A stretch of 64,000 bases of DNA from CAVTWH01 sp963738365. GTDB lineage: Bacteria; Actinomycetota; Actinomycetes; Mycobacteriales; Micromonosporaceae. Under the pieces are notes generated by a model. It did not search any database. It was not told where the DNA came from and saw only the letters and a list, made by a program, of their open reading frames with translations. The position numbers and the translations under genes are program-made. Positions 42,501-50,832 of the stretch are shown piece after piece (within the stretch, counting starts at the first letter, position 1; every line of letters begins with the position of its first letter). The stretch lies in contig CAVTWH010000010.1 of NCBI GenBank assembly GCA_963738365.1, positions 1,302,001 through 1,366,000 of the forward strand, written 5' to 3'.

Positions 42501-44310
42501 CGTTTGCGGTGTCGACATGGTCTCGGCGTCGCCCGAGGTGCGCAGAGCCGTTCGCAGGGCGCACCTCGGCGCCATTTTCCAGGATCCGATGACGTCGCTG
42601 AACCCCACCATGAGGGTCGGTCACCAGGTCACCGAGGCGGCGGGCAGCAAGGCGGAAGCGCTGCGCCTGCTCGAACTCGTGGGCGTCCCGGACCCGGCAC
42701 GTCGGATGGGCGCGTTTCCGCATGAGTTGTCCGGTGGCCTGCGCCAGCGGGTCATGATCGCGATGGCGGTGGCGGGTGAGCCCTCTCTGGTCATCGCCGA
42801 CGAGCCGACCACCGCGCTCGACATGACGGTGCAGGCGCAGGTGCTGGCGCTCATCCGCGACCTCTGTGACCAACTGGGCACCTCGTTTCTCCTGGTCACC
42901 CATGACATGGGCGTTGCCGCCCAGGTCGCCGACCGGGTCGCGGTGATGTACGCCGGCCGGGTCGTCGAGGTCGGCACCGCGGCCGACGTGGTGGCGGCAC
43001 CGTCGCACCCGTACACCGTCGGACTGCTCAGTGCCCGACTCAGCCTCGACCTGCTGGTCGGCCACCGGATCCCCGCTCTGCCCGGGGAGCCGCCGGATCC
43101 GCGGGCACACCCGCCGGGATGCGCGTTCGCGCCCCGCTGCGCCGCCGCCGTGGCGGCGTGTACGGAAACGGTGCCGAGCCTGGAGCCCGCGACGACCCAC
43201 GACGGTTTGGCCGCCTGCCCGGTGGCCGACTCCGTCGATGCGATCGTGTCGCAGGACCGCACACCCGCCTTCGGGCCGATGCCCGGCGGCGACGGGTCCC
43301 GGCCGGTCCTGCGCCTCGGCGGCGTCGACAGGCACTTCGTCGTCAAGCGCGGCAGGCTCGGGAAGGACAAGCTGCACGCTCTCCGCAATGTCATCTTCGA
43401 CGTCCAGCCGGGCGAGTCGGTCGCGATCGTGGGCGAGTCCGGCTCGGGCAAGTCGACGCTCCTGCGCATCGTGGCCGGGCTGCTGGAGCCCTCGTCCGGC
43501 GTACTGGAAGTGGGCGCCGGTGGGACACAGATGATCTTTCAGGACGCCGGCGCCTCGCTGACGCCCTGGCTCACTGTGGGTGAGCTTGTCGGGGAGCGAC
43601 TGCTCAGGACCACCGACCGGGCGCAGCGTTCGGAGCGCGTGCAGCAGGCGCTGCGTCAGGTGGGGCTGTCCCCGGACATCGCCGGCATCAAGGCGGGCCA
43701 GCTCTCCGGTGGGCAACGGCAGCGCGTCGCGTTCGCCCGGGCGATCATCGTCCCGCCGGCCCTGCTGCTGTGTGACGAGCCGACATCGGCTCTGGACGCC
43801 TCGTTGGCCGCGTCGGTGTTGAACCTGCTCCAGGAGCTGCGGCGCGAACTGGGCATGGCCGTCATGTTCGTGACCCACGATCTGGCCGCTGCCCGTTTCA
43901 TCTCCGACCGGATGGTGGTCATGTACCTCGGCCAGGTGGTTGAGGTGGGGCCGACCGGGGACCTCATCAGCTCGCCCAAGCACCCGTACCTGAAGGCACT
44001 GCTCGCGGCGATCCCGCGGCCGGGCGGGCCACTCGCGCGTCTCGCGGGGGAGCCGGCGAGCCCGCTCGCCCTGCCGAGCGGATGCTCGTTCCATCCCCGC
44101 TGTGCCGAGAAGGTCGACCTCTGCGCCAGCAAGGAGCCGATCCTCTACTCGATCGACGGGAGCAGCAGGAGAGCGGCGGCGTGCCTGCTCACGAGCCCCT
44201 GGGCGGAGCAGGGTTCGGCGCTCTACCGGCCGCGACCACCTGCCGGCCGGGCGCCGGGCCGCGCTGCCCAACTGCCGGCGACCCCGGCTCCCAGCTCCCA
44301 GCTCCAGTGA
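42225..44310 (+). CDS. Fused double ATPase of an Opp/Dpp-type ABC importer (frameshift near start)
   Basis: Two complete oligopeptide-type ATPases in one chain (DppD-DppF order). First: Walker A GESGSGKS (about 42412), FQDPMTSLNPTMRVGHQ, signature LSGGLRQRV, Walker B VIADEPTTALD, and the C-terminal HPPGCAFAPRCAAAVAACTE. Second: Walker A GESGSGKST (about 43432), signature LSGGQRQRV, LLLCDEPTSALD, then SGCSFHPRCAEKVDLC. The Cys clusters match Opp/Dpp ATPases that often bind Fe-S. A GTG at 42225 with GGAGGG seven bases upstream is the natural start but is in another frame; removing one base near 42305 joins VTPSQEGAADPSAPRA to IQDLHVTFRRGDKPV. The ATPase frame itself has no usual start before the GTG at 42406, inside Walker A. 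Confidence 0.85.
42246..42305. repeat. Two 30-bp tandem units at the ATPase start
   Basis: GCGGCTGACCCAAGCGCGCC... (42246-42275) and GCGGCTGACCCGAGCGCGCC... (42276-42305) match at 27 of 30 positions. The period keeps frame; the frameshift lies at the downstream edge. Confidence 0.85.
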
Positions 44311-44436
44311 CCGGTTTGTTGAGCCGGATGCGACATTCGGCGAAATGGGGGCGCCATTGCTGCGCATCGATCCGGACATTTCACCTGCCAGCTGGGCGAT
44401 GCGCCGAGCTGCCCCCAACGACGAGAGGAATCCGTG

Positions 44437-45753
44437 ATGGCCAAGAAGTTCCATCTGGGATGGTTCATGAACTTCACCCCGCCGGACTGGGAGTCGGAAC
44501 TCGCGTCGCCGGACGCCAAGGACTGGGCAAACGGCAAGTTCTACGTGGAGATGGCGCGCAACCTCGAACGGGCCTGCTTCGACCTGATGATGATCGAGGA
44601 CACCGTGATGGTCGCCGACTCGTACGGGGAGAGCATGGAGGGCTCGCTGAAGCACGCCGTGTTCGCCCCGAAGCAGGACCCGCTGCCGCTGGCCACGTTG
44701 ATCGCCGCCAACACCTCCCACCTCGGCCTGGTCGCGACCATGTCGACCAGCTTCTACCCGCCTTATCTGCTGGCGCGGCTCTGCTCGACGGTCGACTCGA
44801 TCGCCGAGGGCCGCTTCGGCTGGAACATCGTGTCCTCGGCGGAGGACCGGGCCGCGCAGAACTTCGGGATCGACGCGCTACCCGAGCACGACGAGCGGTA
44901 CAACGTCGCGGGGGAGTACTTCGATGTGGTCAACAGACTGTGGGACAGCTGGGAAAGTGACGCTGTCGTCATGGACCGCGACTCGCACACGTATGCCGAC
45001 TTCCGCAAGGTGCACACCATCGACTTCGACGGGCGGTACTTCAAGTCGCGGGGCCCGTTGAACACCGTCCCGTCGCCGCAGCACCGGCCGGTCTTCTTTC
45101 AGGCCGGCGCCTCGCCCAAGGGCCGGCAGTTCGCGGCGGGCGCGGCCGACGCGATCGTCGCGGTCGGCACCAGCGTCGAGGCGATGAAGGAGTACCGGGA
45201 CGACATCCGCGCCAGAGCCGAGGCGGCTGGCCGGGACCCGGAGACCGTCAAGCTGCTCTTCGTGGTCAGCCCGACCGTCGGTGCCACCGAAGCAGAGGCG
45301 CATGCCAAGGCCGACCGGCTCCTCCAGGCGCCCTTCTTCGAAGAGCGGGAACTGGTCGGCATCTCCTCGAACACCGAGATCGACTTTTCACAGTTCGACC
45401 TTGACAAGCCGCTCCCCCCGGATCTCACGACCAACGGCGAGCTCGGCTCGCTCAAGCTCTTCATGCGCGGCGACGGAAGCGGACCGGGCCAGACCCTCCG
45501 CCAACTCGTCGCACACCGGATCAAGCGGGGCATTGAGCTTGTCGGAACGCCCCAGCAGGTCGCCCAGCGGATGGGCGAGATCATGGAAGAGGTCGGCGGT
45601 GACGGCTTCCTGATCAGTAAACAGGGCCGTGATCTCTCCCGCAGCTACGTGCGCGACATCACCGACGGCCTCGTACCGGAGCTACAGCGCCAAGGCCTCG
45701 CCCGCACCGCCTACTCGGTGTCGACCCTGCGCGAGACCCTGCGCGAGTTCTGA
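44437..45753 (+). CDS. LLM monooxygenase, NtaA-like (copy 1 of catabolic cluster)
   Basis: 438 residues from the ATG at 44437 (GAGAGGA upstream; GTG 44434 also in frame). KKFHLGWFMNFTPPDW starts the barrel, then MMIEDTVMVADSYGESMEGS, EGRFGWNIVSSAEDRAAQNF and RPVFFQAGASPKGRQFAAGA. These are the flavin- and substrate-site blocks of the NtaA/SnaA/DszA group of FMNH2-dependent oxygenases. It lies between the ATPase and the permeases of an Opp-type importer, so its substrate is probably what the importer brings in. A paralogue lies at 49238. It needs an external flavin reductase; the one at 55860 is the likely source. Confidence 0.88.
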   Translation: MAKKFHLGWFMNFTPPDWESELASPDAKDWANGKFYVEMARNLERACFDLMMIEDTVMVADSYGESMEGSLKHAVFAPKQDPLPLATLIAANTSHLGLVATMSTSFYPPYLLARLCSTVDSIAEGRFGWNIVSSAEDRAAQNFGIDALPEHDERYNVAGEYFDVVNRLWDSWESDAVVMDRDSHTYADFRKVHTIDFDGRYFKSRGPLNTVPSPQHRPVFFQAGASPKGRQFAAGAADAIVAVGTSVEAMKEYRDDIRARAEAAGRDPETVKLLFVVSPTVGATEAEAHAKADRLLQAPFFEERELVGISSNTEIDFSQFDLDKPLPPDLTTNGELGSLKLFMRGDGSGPGQTLRQLVAHRIKRGIELVGTPQQVAQRMGEIMEEVGGDGFLISKQGRDLSRSYVRDITDGLVPELQRQGLARTAYSVSTLRETLREF

Positions 45754-45934
45754 GCCGGGACGCGGGGAATGGGCCACGATCGCCGCGAGCGCGACCTGCC
45801 TGACGTGTCCACCAACGGCAGCCGGCTGGTCGCGCAATGAGCAGGCAACCCGATCGCAAAGGCTGCGATACCGCGAACCTGTGCACTCACAGTCGAGCCG
45901 CGCACCGCGACTCGACCTGCGGTGAGGAGGCGTG

Positions 45935-46813
45935 ATGGCCGTCGCGGAACCGTTTGCCGTCCCGGATGTCCCGGTGCGCGGTGGCCGGTACGCCGCTCTG
46001 GTCCAGCGCCATCTCAAGGGGATCCGGGTGCCGGACTGGATCGTGTTCGGGGCGCTGGGATCCATGTTCGCCATTGCGATCTTCGCCAGGGCGATCGCCC
46101 CGCACGATCCGTTGGTGCCGGCAGGTACCCCGATGACCGGGCCGAGCGTCGCGCACTGGTTCGGTACGGACACCGTCGGCCGGGACGTGTTGAGCCGTGT
46201 CCTCGTCGGGATGTCGAACAGCTGGTGGGGTGCCCTGGCGGTGGTGGCATCGGGGGTGATCTTCGGCGGTCTGGTCGGCCTCGTCGCGGGCTCCGTGGGC
46301 GGCATCGTGGACAGCGCCCTGATGCGGCTGACCGACATCTTTCTCGCGCTTCCCGGCCCCATCGTCGCGGTTGCGGTGGTCGCGGCGCTGGGCCCGTCAT
46401 ACTTCCACACCCTGGTGGGCGTCGCCTTCGTCTGGTGGCCCCTCTACGCCCGCATCGTCCGGGCGGAGGCACGCAGGCTTCGCGCGCTGCCACACATGGA
46501 TGCGGCCCGCCTCGCTGGGCTGGGCTGGCGGCGCAGGGTGCGGCGGCACCTGCTGCCGGGTGCCGTCCCGGTGACCCTCGTGACCGCGAGCCTGGACATC
46601 TCCCAACTCGTGCTCATGCTTGCCAGCCTGTCCTTCCTCGGTCTGGGTCAACCGCTGCCCGCACCCGAGCTCGGCGCCATGGCGGCGCAGGGCATGACCT
46701 ACATCTTCAGCGCCTGGTGGATCCCCATCTTCCCGGCGCTCGCGGTGTCCGTCGTCGCCATCGTCAGCAATTTCGCCGGCGACGCGCTACGCGACCGGCT
46801 CCAGGACCGCTGA
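45935..46813 (+). CDS. Opp/Dpp-type ABC permease (DppC-like)
   Basis: 292 residues, ATG at 45935 with AGGAGG upstream. Begins with a cytosolic arm, then about six helices. GTDTVGRDVLSRVLVGMSNS is the DppC signature after the first helix; the EAA loop is MDAARLAGLGWRRRVRRHLL. Works with the DppB-like permease 27 bases downstream. Confidence 0.92.
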   Translation: MAVAEPFAVPDVPVRGGRYAALVQRHLKGIRVPDWIVFGALGSMFAIAIFARAIAPHDPLVPAGTPMTGPSVAHWFGTDTVGRDVLSRVLVGMSNSWWGALAVVASGVIFGGLVGLVAGSVGGIVDSALMRLTDIFLALPGPIVAVAVVAALGPSYFHTLVGVAFVWWPLYARIVRAEARRLRALPHMDAARLAGLGWRRRVRRHLLPGAVPVTLVTASLDISQLVLMLASLSFLGLGQPLPAPELGAMAAQGMTYIFSAWWIPIFPALAVSVVAIVSNFAGDALRDRLQDR

Positions 46814-46840
46814 GCGCGGGCGATCGAACGGGAGTATCGC

Positions 46841-47836
46841 GTGCTATTCATCTTCGGCCGGCGGCTTCTCGGCGCCGTACCCGTCCTCTTCGCGCTTGTC
46901 GTCGGCGTATTCCTGCTGCAGCGGATCGCCCCGGTCGATCCCGTCGCGGCGCTCGTCGGCGCCAAGGCCTCGGCGAGCGTCTACGCGGCGGCGCGGCACA
47001 AGTTGGGACTCGACCAGCCGTTGCCGGTGCAATTCGTGCACTACGTCGGTCGCGTGCTGAGGGGGGATCTCGGTTCGTCCACGGTCACCCGCTCGCCGGT
47101 CTCCGGTGACATCGTGAAGTTCCTACCGGTGACCCTTGAGCTGGTGTTCACGGCATTCATCCTCGTCGTCATCATCGGATTTTTCCTCGGCCTCGCTTCC
47201 GCTCAGCGGTGGCGAGGGTCCGGGCTGCTGAGGATTCTGATGATCTCGGGCGCGTCCTGGCCGGCCTTCCTGGCCTGCCTGCTGGGGATGCTGGTCTTCT
47301 ACCGGTGGCTGCACCTGCTTCCGGTGACCGGCCAGACCTCGACCTACGGCGCCCCGACGGGTCCGACGGGATTCCTGCTGATCGACAGCTGGCTGCACGG
47401 CCGACCTGACCTGTTCCTCGACGACCTCAAGCACCTCATCCTCCCGGCGTTCTGCCTGTCGATCACGCCCGCCGTCGCAGTCGGCCGGGTGTTGCGCAGC
47501 AGCCTGGAAAGCACCATGAAATCGGATTACCTGCGTACCGCTCGCGCGAAGGGATTGTCGGAGAAGAGAATTCTCTTCAAGCACGCACTGCGCAATGCGC
47601 TCGGGCCGGTACTGGCCCTGATGGGACTTCAACTGGCCAGCATGATCGGCAACAGCATCGTGGTGGAGATGTTCTTCGCCCGCCCCGGAATCGGGCTCTA
47701 CATCTCGCAGGCGATCAAGGCGGGCGACTTCAACACCATCGCCGGCGTCACACTGGTCATCGGGTTGGCCTACGTGCTGGCGAACATCGTCGTGGACCTC
47801 CTGCAGGCAGCGGTTGATCCACGGGTCGCCGCCTGA
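46841..47836 (+). CDS. Opp/Dpp-type ABC permease (DppB-like)
   Basis: 331 residues, GTG start. FGRRLLGAVPVLFALVVGVF and RHKLGLDQPLPVQFVHYVGR, then RGDLGSS, are the N-terminal blocks of DppB; the EAA loop is YLRTARAKGLSEKRILFKHA; the end is VNxxVDLLxAAVDPRV-like. Partner of the DppC-like gene. It is convergent with the GntR regulator, only 32 bases away. Confidence 0.92.
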   Translation: MLFIFGRRLLGAVPVLFALVVGVFLLQRIAPVDPVAALVGAKASASVYAAARHKLGLDQPLPVQFVHYVGRVLRGDLGSSTVTRSPVSGDIVKFLPVTLELVFTAFILVVIIGFFLGLASAQRWRGSGLLRILMISGASWPAFLACLLGMLVFYRWLHLLPVTGQTSTYGAPTGPTGFLLIDSWLHGRPDLFLDDLKHLILPAFCLSITPAVAVGRVLRSSLESTMKSDYLRTARAKGLSEKRILFKHALRNALGPVLALMGLQLASMIGNSIVVEMFFARPGIGLYISQAIKAGDFNTIAGVTLVIGLAYVLANIVVDLLQAAVDPRVAA

Positions 47837-47868
47837 ACCCGCTCGCGGCGCGGCGTCGCCGGTCGGGC

Positions 47869-48690
47869 TCAGTCGACGACGTTCCCAGGTGCCGGCGCCT
47901 CGACGGGCGAACCGTGCGCGGGCTTGCGCTGGGGTTCGGCTGCGAACACCACGCGGTCGCTGCGCAGCCGGGTCTGGTTCAACGCCCAGGGTCGGCCGGT
48001 CTCGTCCTCCAGCACGTCCTCGAGGGAGATCATCGGGGCGCCGGGCTCGACACCCAGCAGTTCGGCGGACTGGGCGTCGGCGGCGGTCGCGCCGATCGTC
48101 GTACTGCTGCCGGCGATCCGTACCCCGAGGTGCTTCTCGATGAAGAGAATCGCGTCCGGCTCGTCCATCACGATCTCGCGGCCCAGGTCCGGCCGCAGCG
48201 CGATGTAGCTGACCGTGATGCCCAACGGCGTCCCCTCAAGGGTGAGCAGGCTCTCCACCATCAGCACGGCCCAGTCGGCGGGCAGGTCGAGGCGTGCGCA
48301 GACCAGCTGCGGGGAGCCGACGGTGTGGTACTCCAGCGCACGGAGCTCGGTGTGGATGCGCTCCCCGGGATTGCCATATTCGTTGAATGGCCCGATGTCA
48401 CTGATATTGAGCCGAAACTGGCGCAGCGAGTGCGTCCCGCGTTTCGGGCTCCGGGTGACCAGGCCGTCCCTGGTCAGCTGTTGCAGCACGGCACGGACGG
48501 TGTTGCGGCTGGCCGAGAGCGCGCTGGTGAGCTCACCCTCGACGAGGAACTGGCTGGCCTCGCCGAACTGCAGCGCTGCGCGAAGCAGATCGTAGGCCCG
48601 GCGGAGGGAGTTGTTGAGGCGATCCGGGGTCTGGCGGTTGCGCTGGTACAGCGTTTCGGGCCGGACCGGGCCGGCCGGCGCGGCGCTCAC
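47869..48690 (-). CDS. GntR/UTRA-type regulator
   Basis: 273 residues, GTG start. N-terminal winged helix: DLLRAALQFGEASQFLVEGE, ELTSALSASRNTVRAVLQQL, DGLVTRSPKRGTHSL. C-terminal UTRA ligand domain (about 105-250) with VMVESLLTLEGTPLGITVSY. UTRA proteins sense small molecules and usually repress adjacent catabolic operons. Lying in the middle of the cluster, reading against it, it is the obvious local regulator. Confidence 0.9.
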   Translation of the reverse strand: MSAAPAGPVRPETLYQRNRQTPDRLNNSLRRAYDLLRAALQFGEASQFLVEGELTSALSASRNTVRAVLQQLTRDGLVTRSPKRGTHSLRQFRLNISDIGPFNEYGNPGERIHTELRALEYHTVGSPQLVCARLDLPADWAVLMVESLLTLEGTPLGITVSYIALRPDLGREIVMDEPDAILFIEKHLGVRIAGSSTTIGATAADAQSAELLGVEPGAPMISLEDVLEDETGRPWALNQTRLRSDRVVFAAEPQRKPAHGSPVEAPAPGNVVD

Positions 48691-48803
48691 CGCTGTCCGC
48701 CCGCGGACCGCTCCGGGTCACCTGCAGGGATTCCGTTCACCGGCCGACCCCCAATCCGCGTGCTGGTGACGCTGAGGATAGCGCACGATCCGGGCCTGGC
48801 GGA

Positions 48804-49013
48804 TCACTGATTTTGCGGGGTCTCACCCGCCGCCAGGACCGTCCGCTTGGCTTCCAGAACTGTGCGGTCACCCCAGGTGAGCAGGCCGGCACCCAGGTCG
48901 ATGACGTCGACCACGGCGGTCGGAGCAGTTCCCGTGAGGCGTGCCGCGACGAGCTCGGCGGCGGCCCGGGTACGTGACATGGGTGGGGGATTGCCGACGA
49001 CGACGACAGCCAT
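48804..49013 (-). pseudogene. Truncated NADPH-dependent FMN reductase
   Basis: 69 codons from an ATG with a perfect GGAGGA upstream. MAVVVVGNPPPMSRTRAAAE then LVAARLTG, VVDVIDLGAGLLTWGD matches the first third of SsuE/CmpE-type FMN reductases (flavodoxin-like fold; phosphate loop GNPxPxSRT). The frame stops after ETPQNQ, where the family would continue about 110 residues. The flavin-binding remainder is missing, so it is nonfunctional unless it has a new role. Confidence 0.75.
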
Positions 49014-49237
49014 GCGTGATCCTCCGACTACGGACGACGTGGTGATCCTGCCACTGTCGATCTGGCGCATTACCGAGGTCTGTCCCCGCGGAGAACCCCC
49101 CATTGCGCCGCCGTGGGCCGGATCCGACCTCGGCGGCGTAATTGAGGCGGAACGACGGCTCGATAGCTTCCGTGGCACACCACTGGGCCGGGCGCCCACG
49201 GCGGACGCGACGGTGTCGACGACTGAGGAGGCCGGTC

Positions 49238-50560
49238 TTGGCAGTACGAAAATTCCACCTGGGGTGGTTCATGAACGGCTATCGCGTGCACGGCTGGCGC
49301 GACGAGTGGATTGGTACGCACCGGTCCGAGGGCATGCTGCCGAAGTTCTACATCGACATGGCCCAGTCGCTGGAACGGGCCTGCTTCGACTACTTCATCC
49401 TGGAGGACAGCTCGTTCGTACCGGATGCCTGGCAGGGCAAGCACGACTTCTACCTCGAAAACGCCTACGCGGTACCAAAGTTCGACCCCTCGGTGCTCGC
49501 CTCCATTCTCGGCAACCACACCTCCCGGCTCGGGATCGTGTGCACCCTCGCGATCACGGAGTACCCGCCCTACCTGCTCTCCCGGCTGCTGTCCACCATG
49601 GATCACGCTTCCCGCGGCCGGGCCGGCTGGAACATGGTCACCGCCAGCTCGGACCGTGCCGCCCAGAACTACGGTCACGAGCGCCAGCCAGACCACGACG
49701 TCCGCTACGACATGGCCGAGGAGTTCACCGAGCTGGTCTGGAAGCTGTGGGACTCGTGGGAGCCCGGCGCCATGGTCGTCAACCCGGACGGCATCTTCGC
49801 CGACCCGACGAAGGTCCACCCGGTCAACTTCGAAGGCAAGTTCTACCGCTCCCGGGGGCCGCTCAACTCGGCCCGTTCGCCACAGGGACGACCGGTCATC
49901 GTTCAAGCCGGCGGCTCGCAGAAGGGGCGCGCGTACGCGGCGAAGTACGCGGACTCGGTCATCGTCTCGTCCACCAGCCTCGAACACATGAAGGAGTACC
50001 GCGACGACATCCGGGGGCGGGCCGAGAAGGACCACGGCCGCGATCCCGACTCGGTCAAACTGCTCTTCCTCGTCACGCCGACTATCGGCGAAACGCACCA
50101 GGCGGCACTCGATCGCAAGCAGCGGGAGATCGACGCCGCCGCCGCGGACCCGACCTATCTGCTGGCCGGCATGGGCTATGCGAGCAACATCGACTTCTCC
50201 GTCTACGACCTGGACACGCCCATCAAGGATCTCGACCTGAAGACCAACGGTCACCAGAGCTCGTTGGCGGCCTACGTCCGGCAGAACGGCGAGAAGACCC
50301 TGCGCGAGGCGGCGTCGATGTCCCATTCGACCTCCGGGCGGCGGGTCGATCTGCTCGGCACGCTCTCGGAGGTCGCCGACCAGATGGAGGAGGTCATGGA
50401 GCAGGTCGGTGGGGACGGCTTCCTGATCACCCAGGACGTGCTGACCCGCCGCTCGATCAGCGAGATCACCGACGGTCTGGTGCCCGAGCTACAGCGGCGT
50501 GGACTGACCCGGTCGTCGTACCCGCACGAGATGTTCCGGGACAACCTCCTCGATTTCTGA
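49238..50560 (+). CDS. LLM monooxygenase, NtaA-like (copy 2 of catabolic cluster)
   Basis: 440 residues from the TTG at 49238, chosen for GAGGAGG six bases upstream and because VRKFHLGWFMNGYRVHGW starts the fold. SRGRAGWNMVTASSDRAAQN, RPVIVQAGGSQKGRAYAAKY and the end GDGFLITQDVLTRRSISEIT align with copy 1 throughout. FMNH2-dependent oxygenase; two divergent copies suggest two substrates or two successive oxidations. First gene of the second rightward block, 272 bases before the binding-protein gene. Confidence 0.88.
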   Translation: MAVRKFHLGWFMNGYRVHGWRDEWIGTHRSEGMLPKFYIDMAQSLERACFDYFILEDSSFVPDAWQGKHDFYLENAYAVPKFDPSVLASILGNHTSRLGIVCTLAITEYPPYLLSRLLSTMDHASRGRAGWNMVTASSDRAAQNYGHERQPDHDVRYDMAEEFTELVWKLWDSWEPGAMVVNPDGIFADPTKVHPVNFEGKFYRSRGPLNSARSPQGRPVIVQAGGSQKGRAYAAKYADSVIVSSTSLEHMKEYRDDIRGRAEKDHGRDPDSVKLLFLVTPTIGETHQAALDRKQREIDAAAADPTYLLAGMGYASNIDFSVYDLDTPIKDLDLKTNGHQSSLAAYVRQNGEKTLREAASMSHSTSGRRVDLLGTLSEVADQMEEVMEQVGGDGFLITQDVLTRRSISEITDGLVPELQRRGLTRSSYPHEMFRDNLLDF

Positions 50561-50744
50561 GTGCCGGCCCCGTCGGCACGGCGGCCCCGATCCGCCTTGG
50601 TCGATGCCGAGCCGGCCGGCGCCGTACCCGTGGCTGCCCCCGCGTCGGGTGACCGGCGCGATGCGGAGAACACACGAGGTGCTGTGGCGCAATAGGAAAA
50701 GCACGAAACCGACGATCGGACGTTACCGCTGGACGATCTGATCA

Positions 50745-50820
50745 GGTCTCGACACCTGGTGAGAACCCCACTGTCGGCGACTGGCCAGCACCCGGGCCAG
50801 TGGCCTGACGCACGTCTACA
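50745..50820 (+). promoter_or_regulatory. Possible structured leader before the binding-protein gene
   Basis: CACCTGGTGAGAACCCCACT then GTCGGCGACTGG recalls the GGTGAGAATCC...ACTGTC core of cobalamin riboswitches, followed by a hairpin ACTGGCC/GGCCAGT (50780-50786 with 50795-50801) and AAGGAGG. A weakly similar string, GGTCT...GGAGAACCCCC, occurs at 49077-49101 before the second LLM gene. No B12 box of normal form was found. Treat as an unconfirmed leader structure. Confidence 0.2.
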
Positions 50821-50832
50821 AGGAGGCACTCC

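Noticed and set aside
42139..44721. 860-codon open frame opposite the fused ATPase
   Set aside because: Antisense shadow of a strongly biased gene; its Arg/Gly/His-rich translation has no motif, while the plus strand has all ABC motifs.
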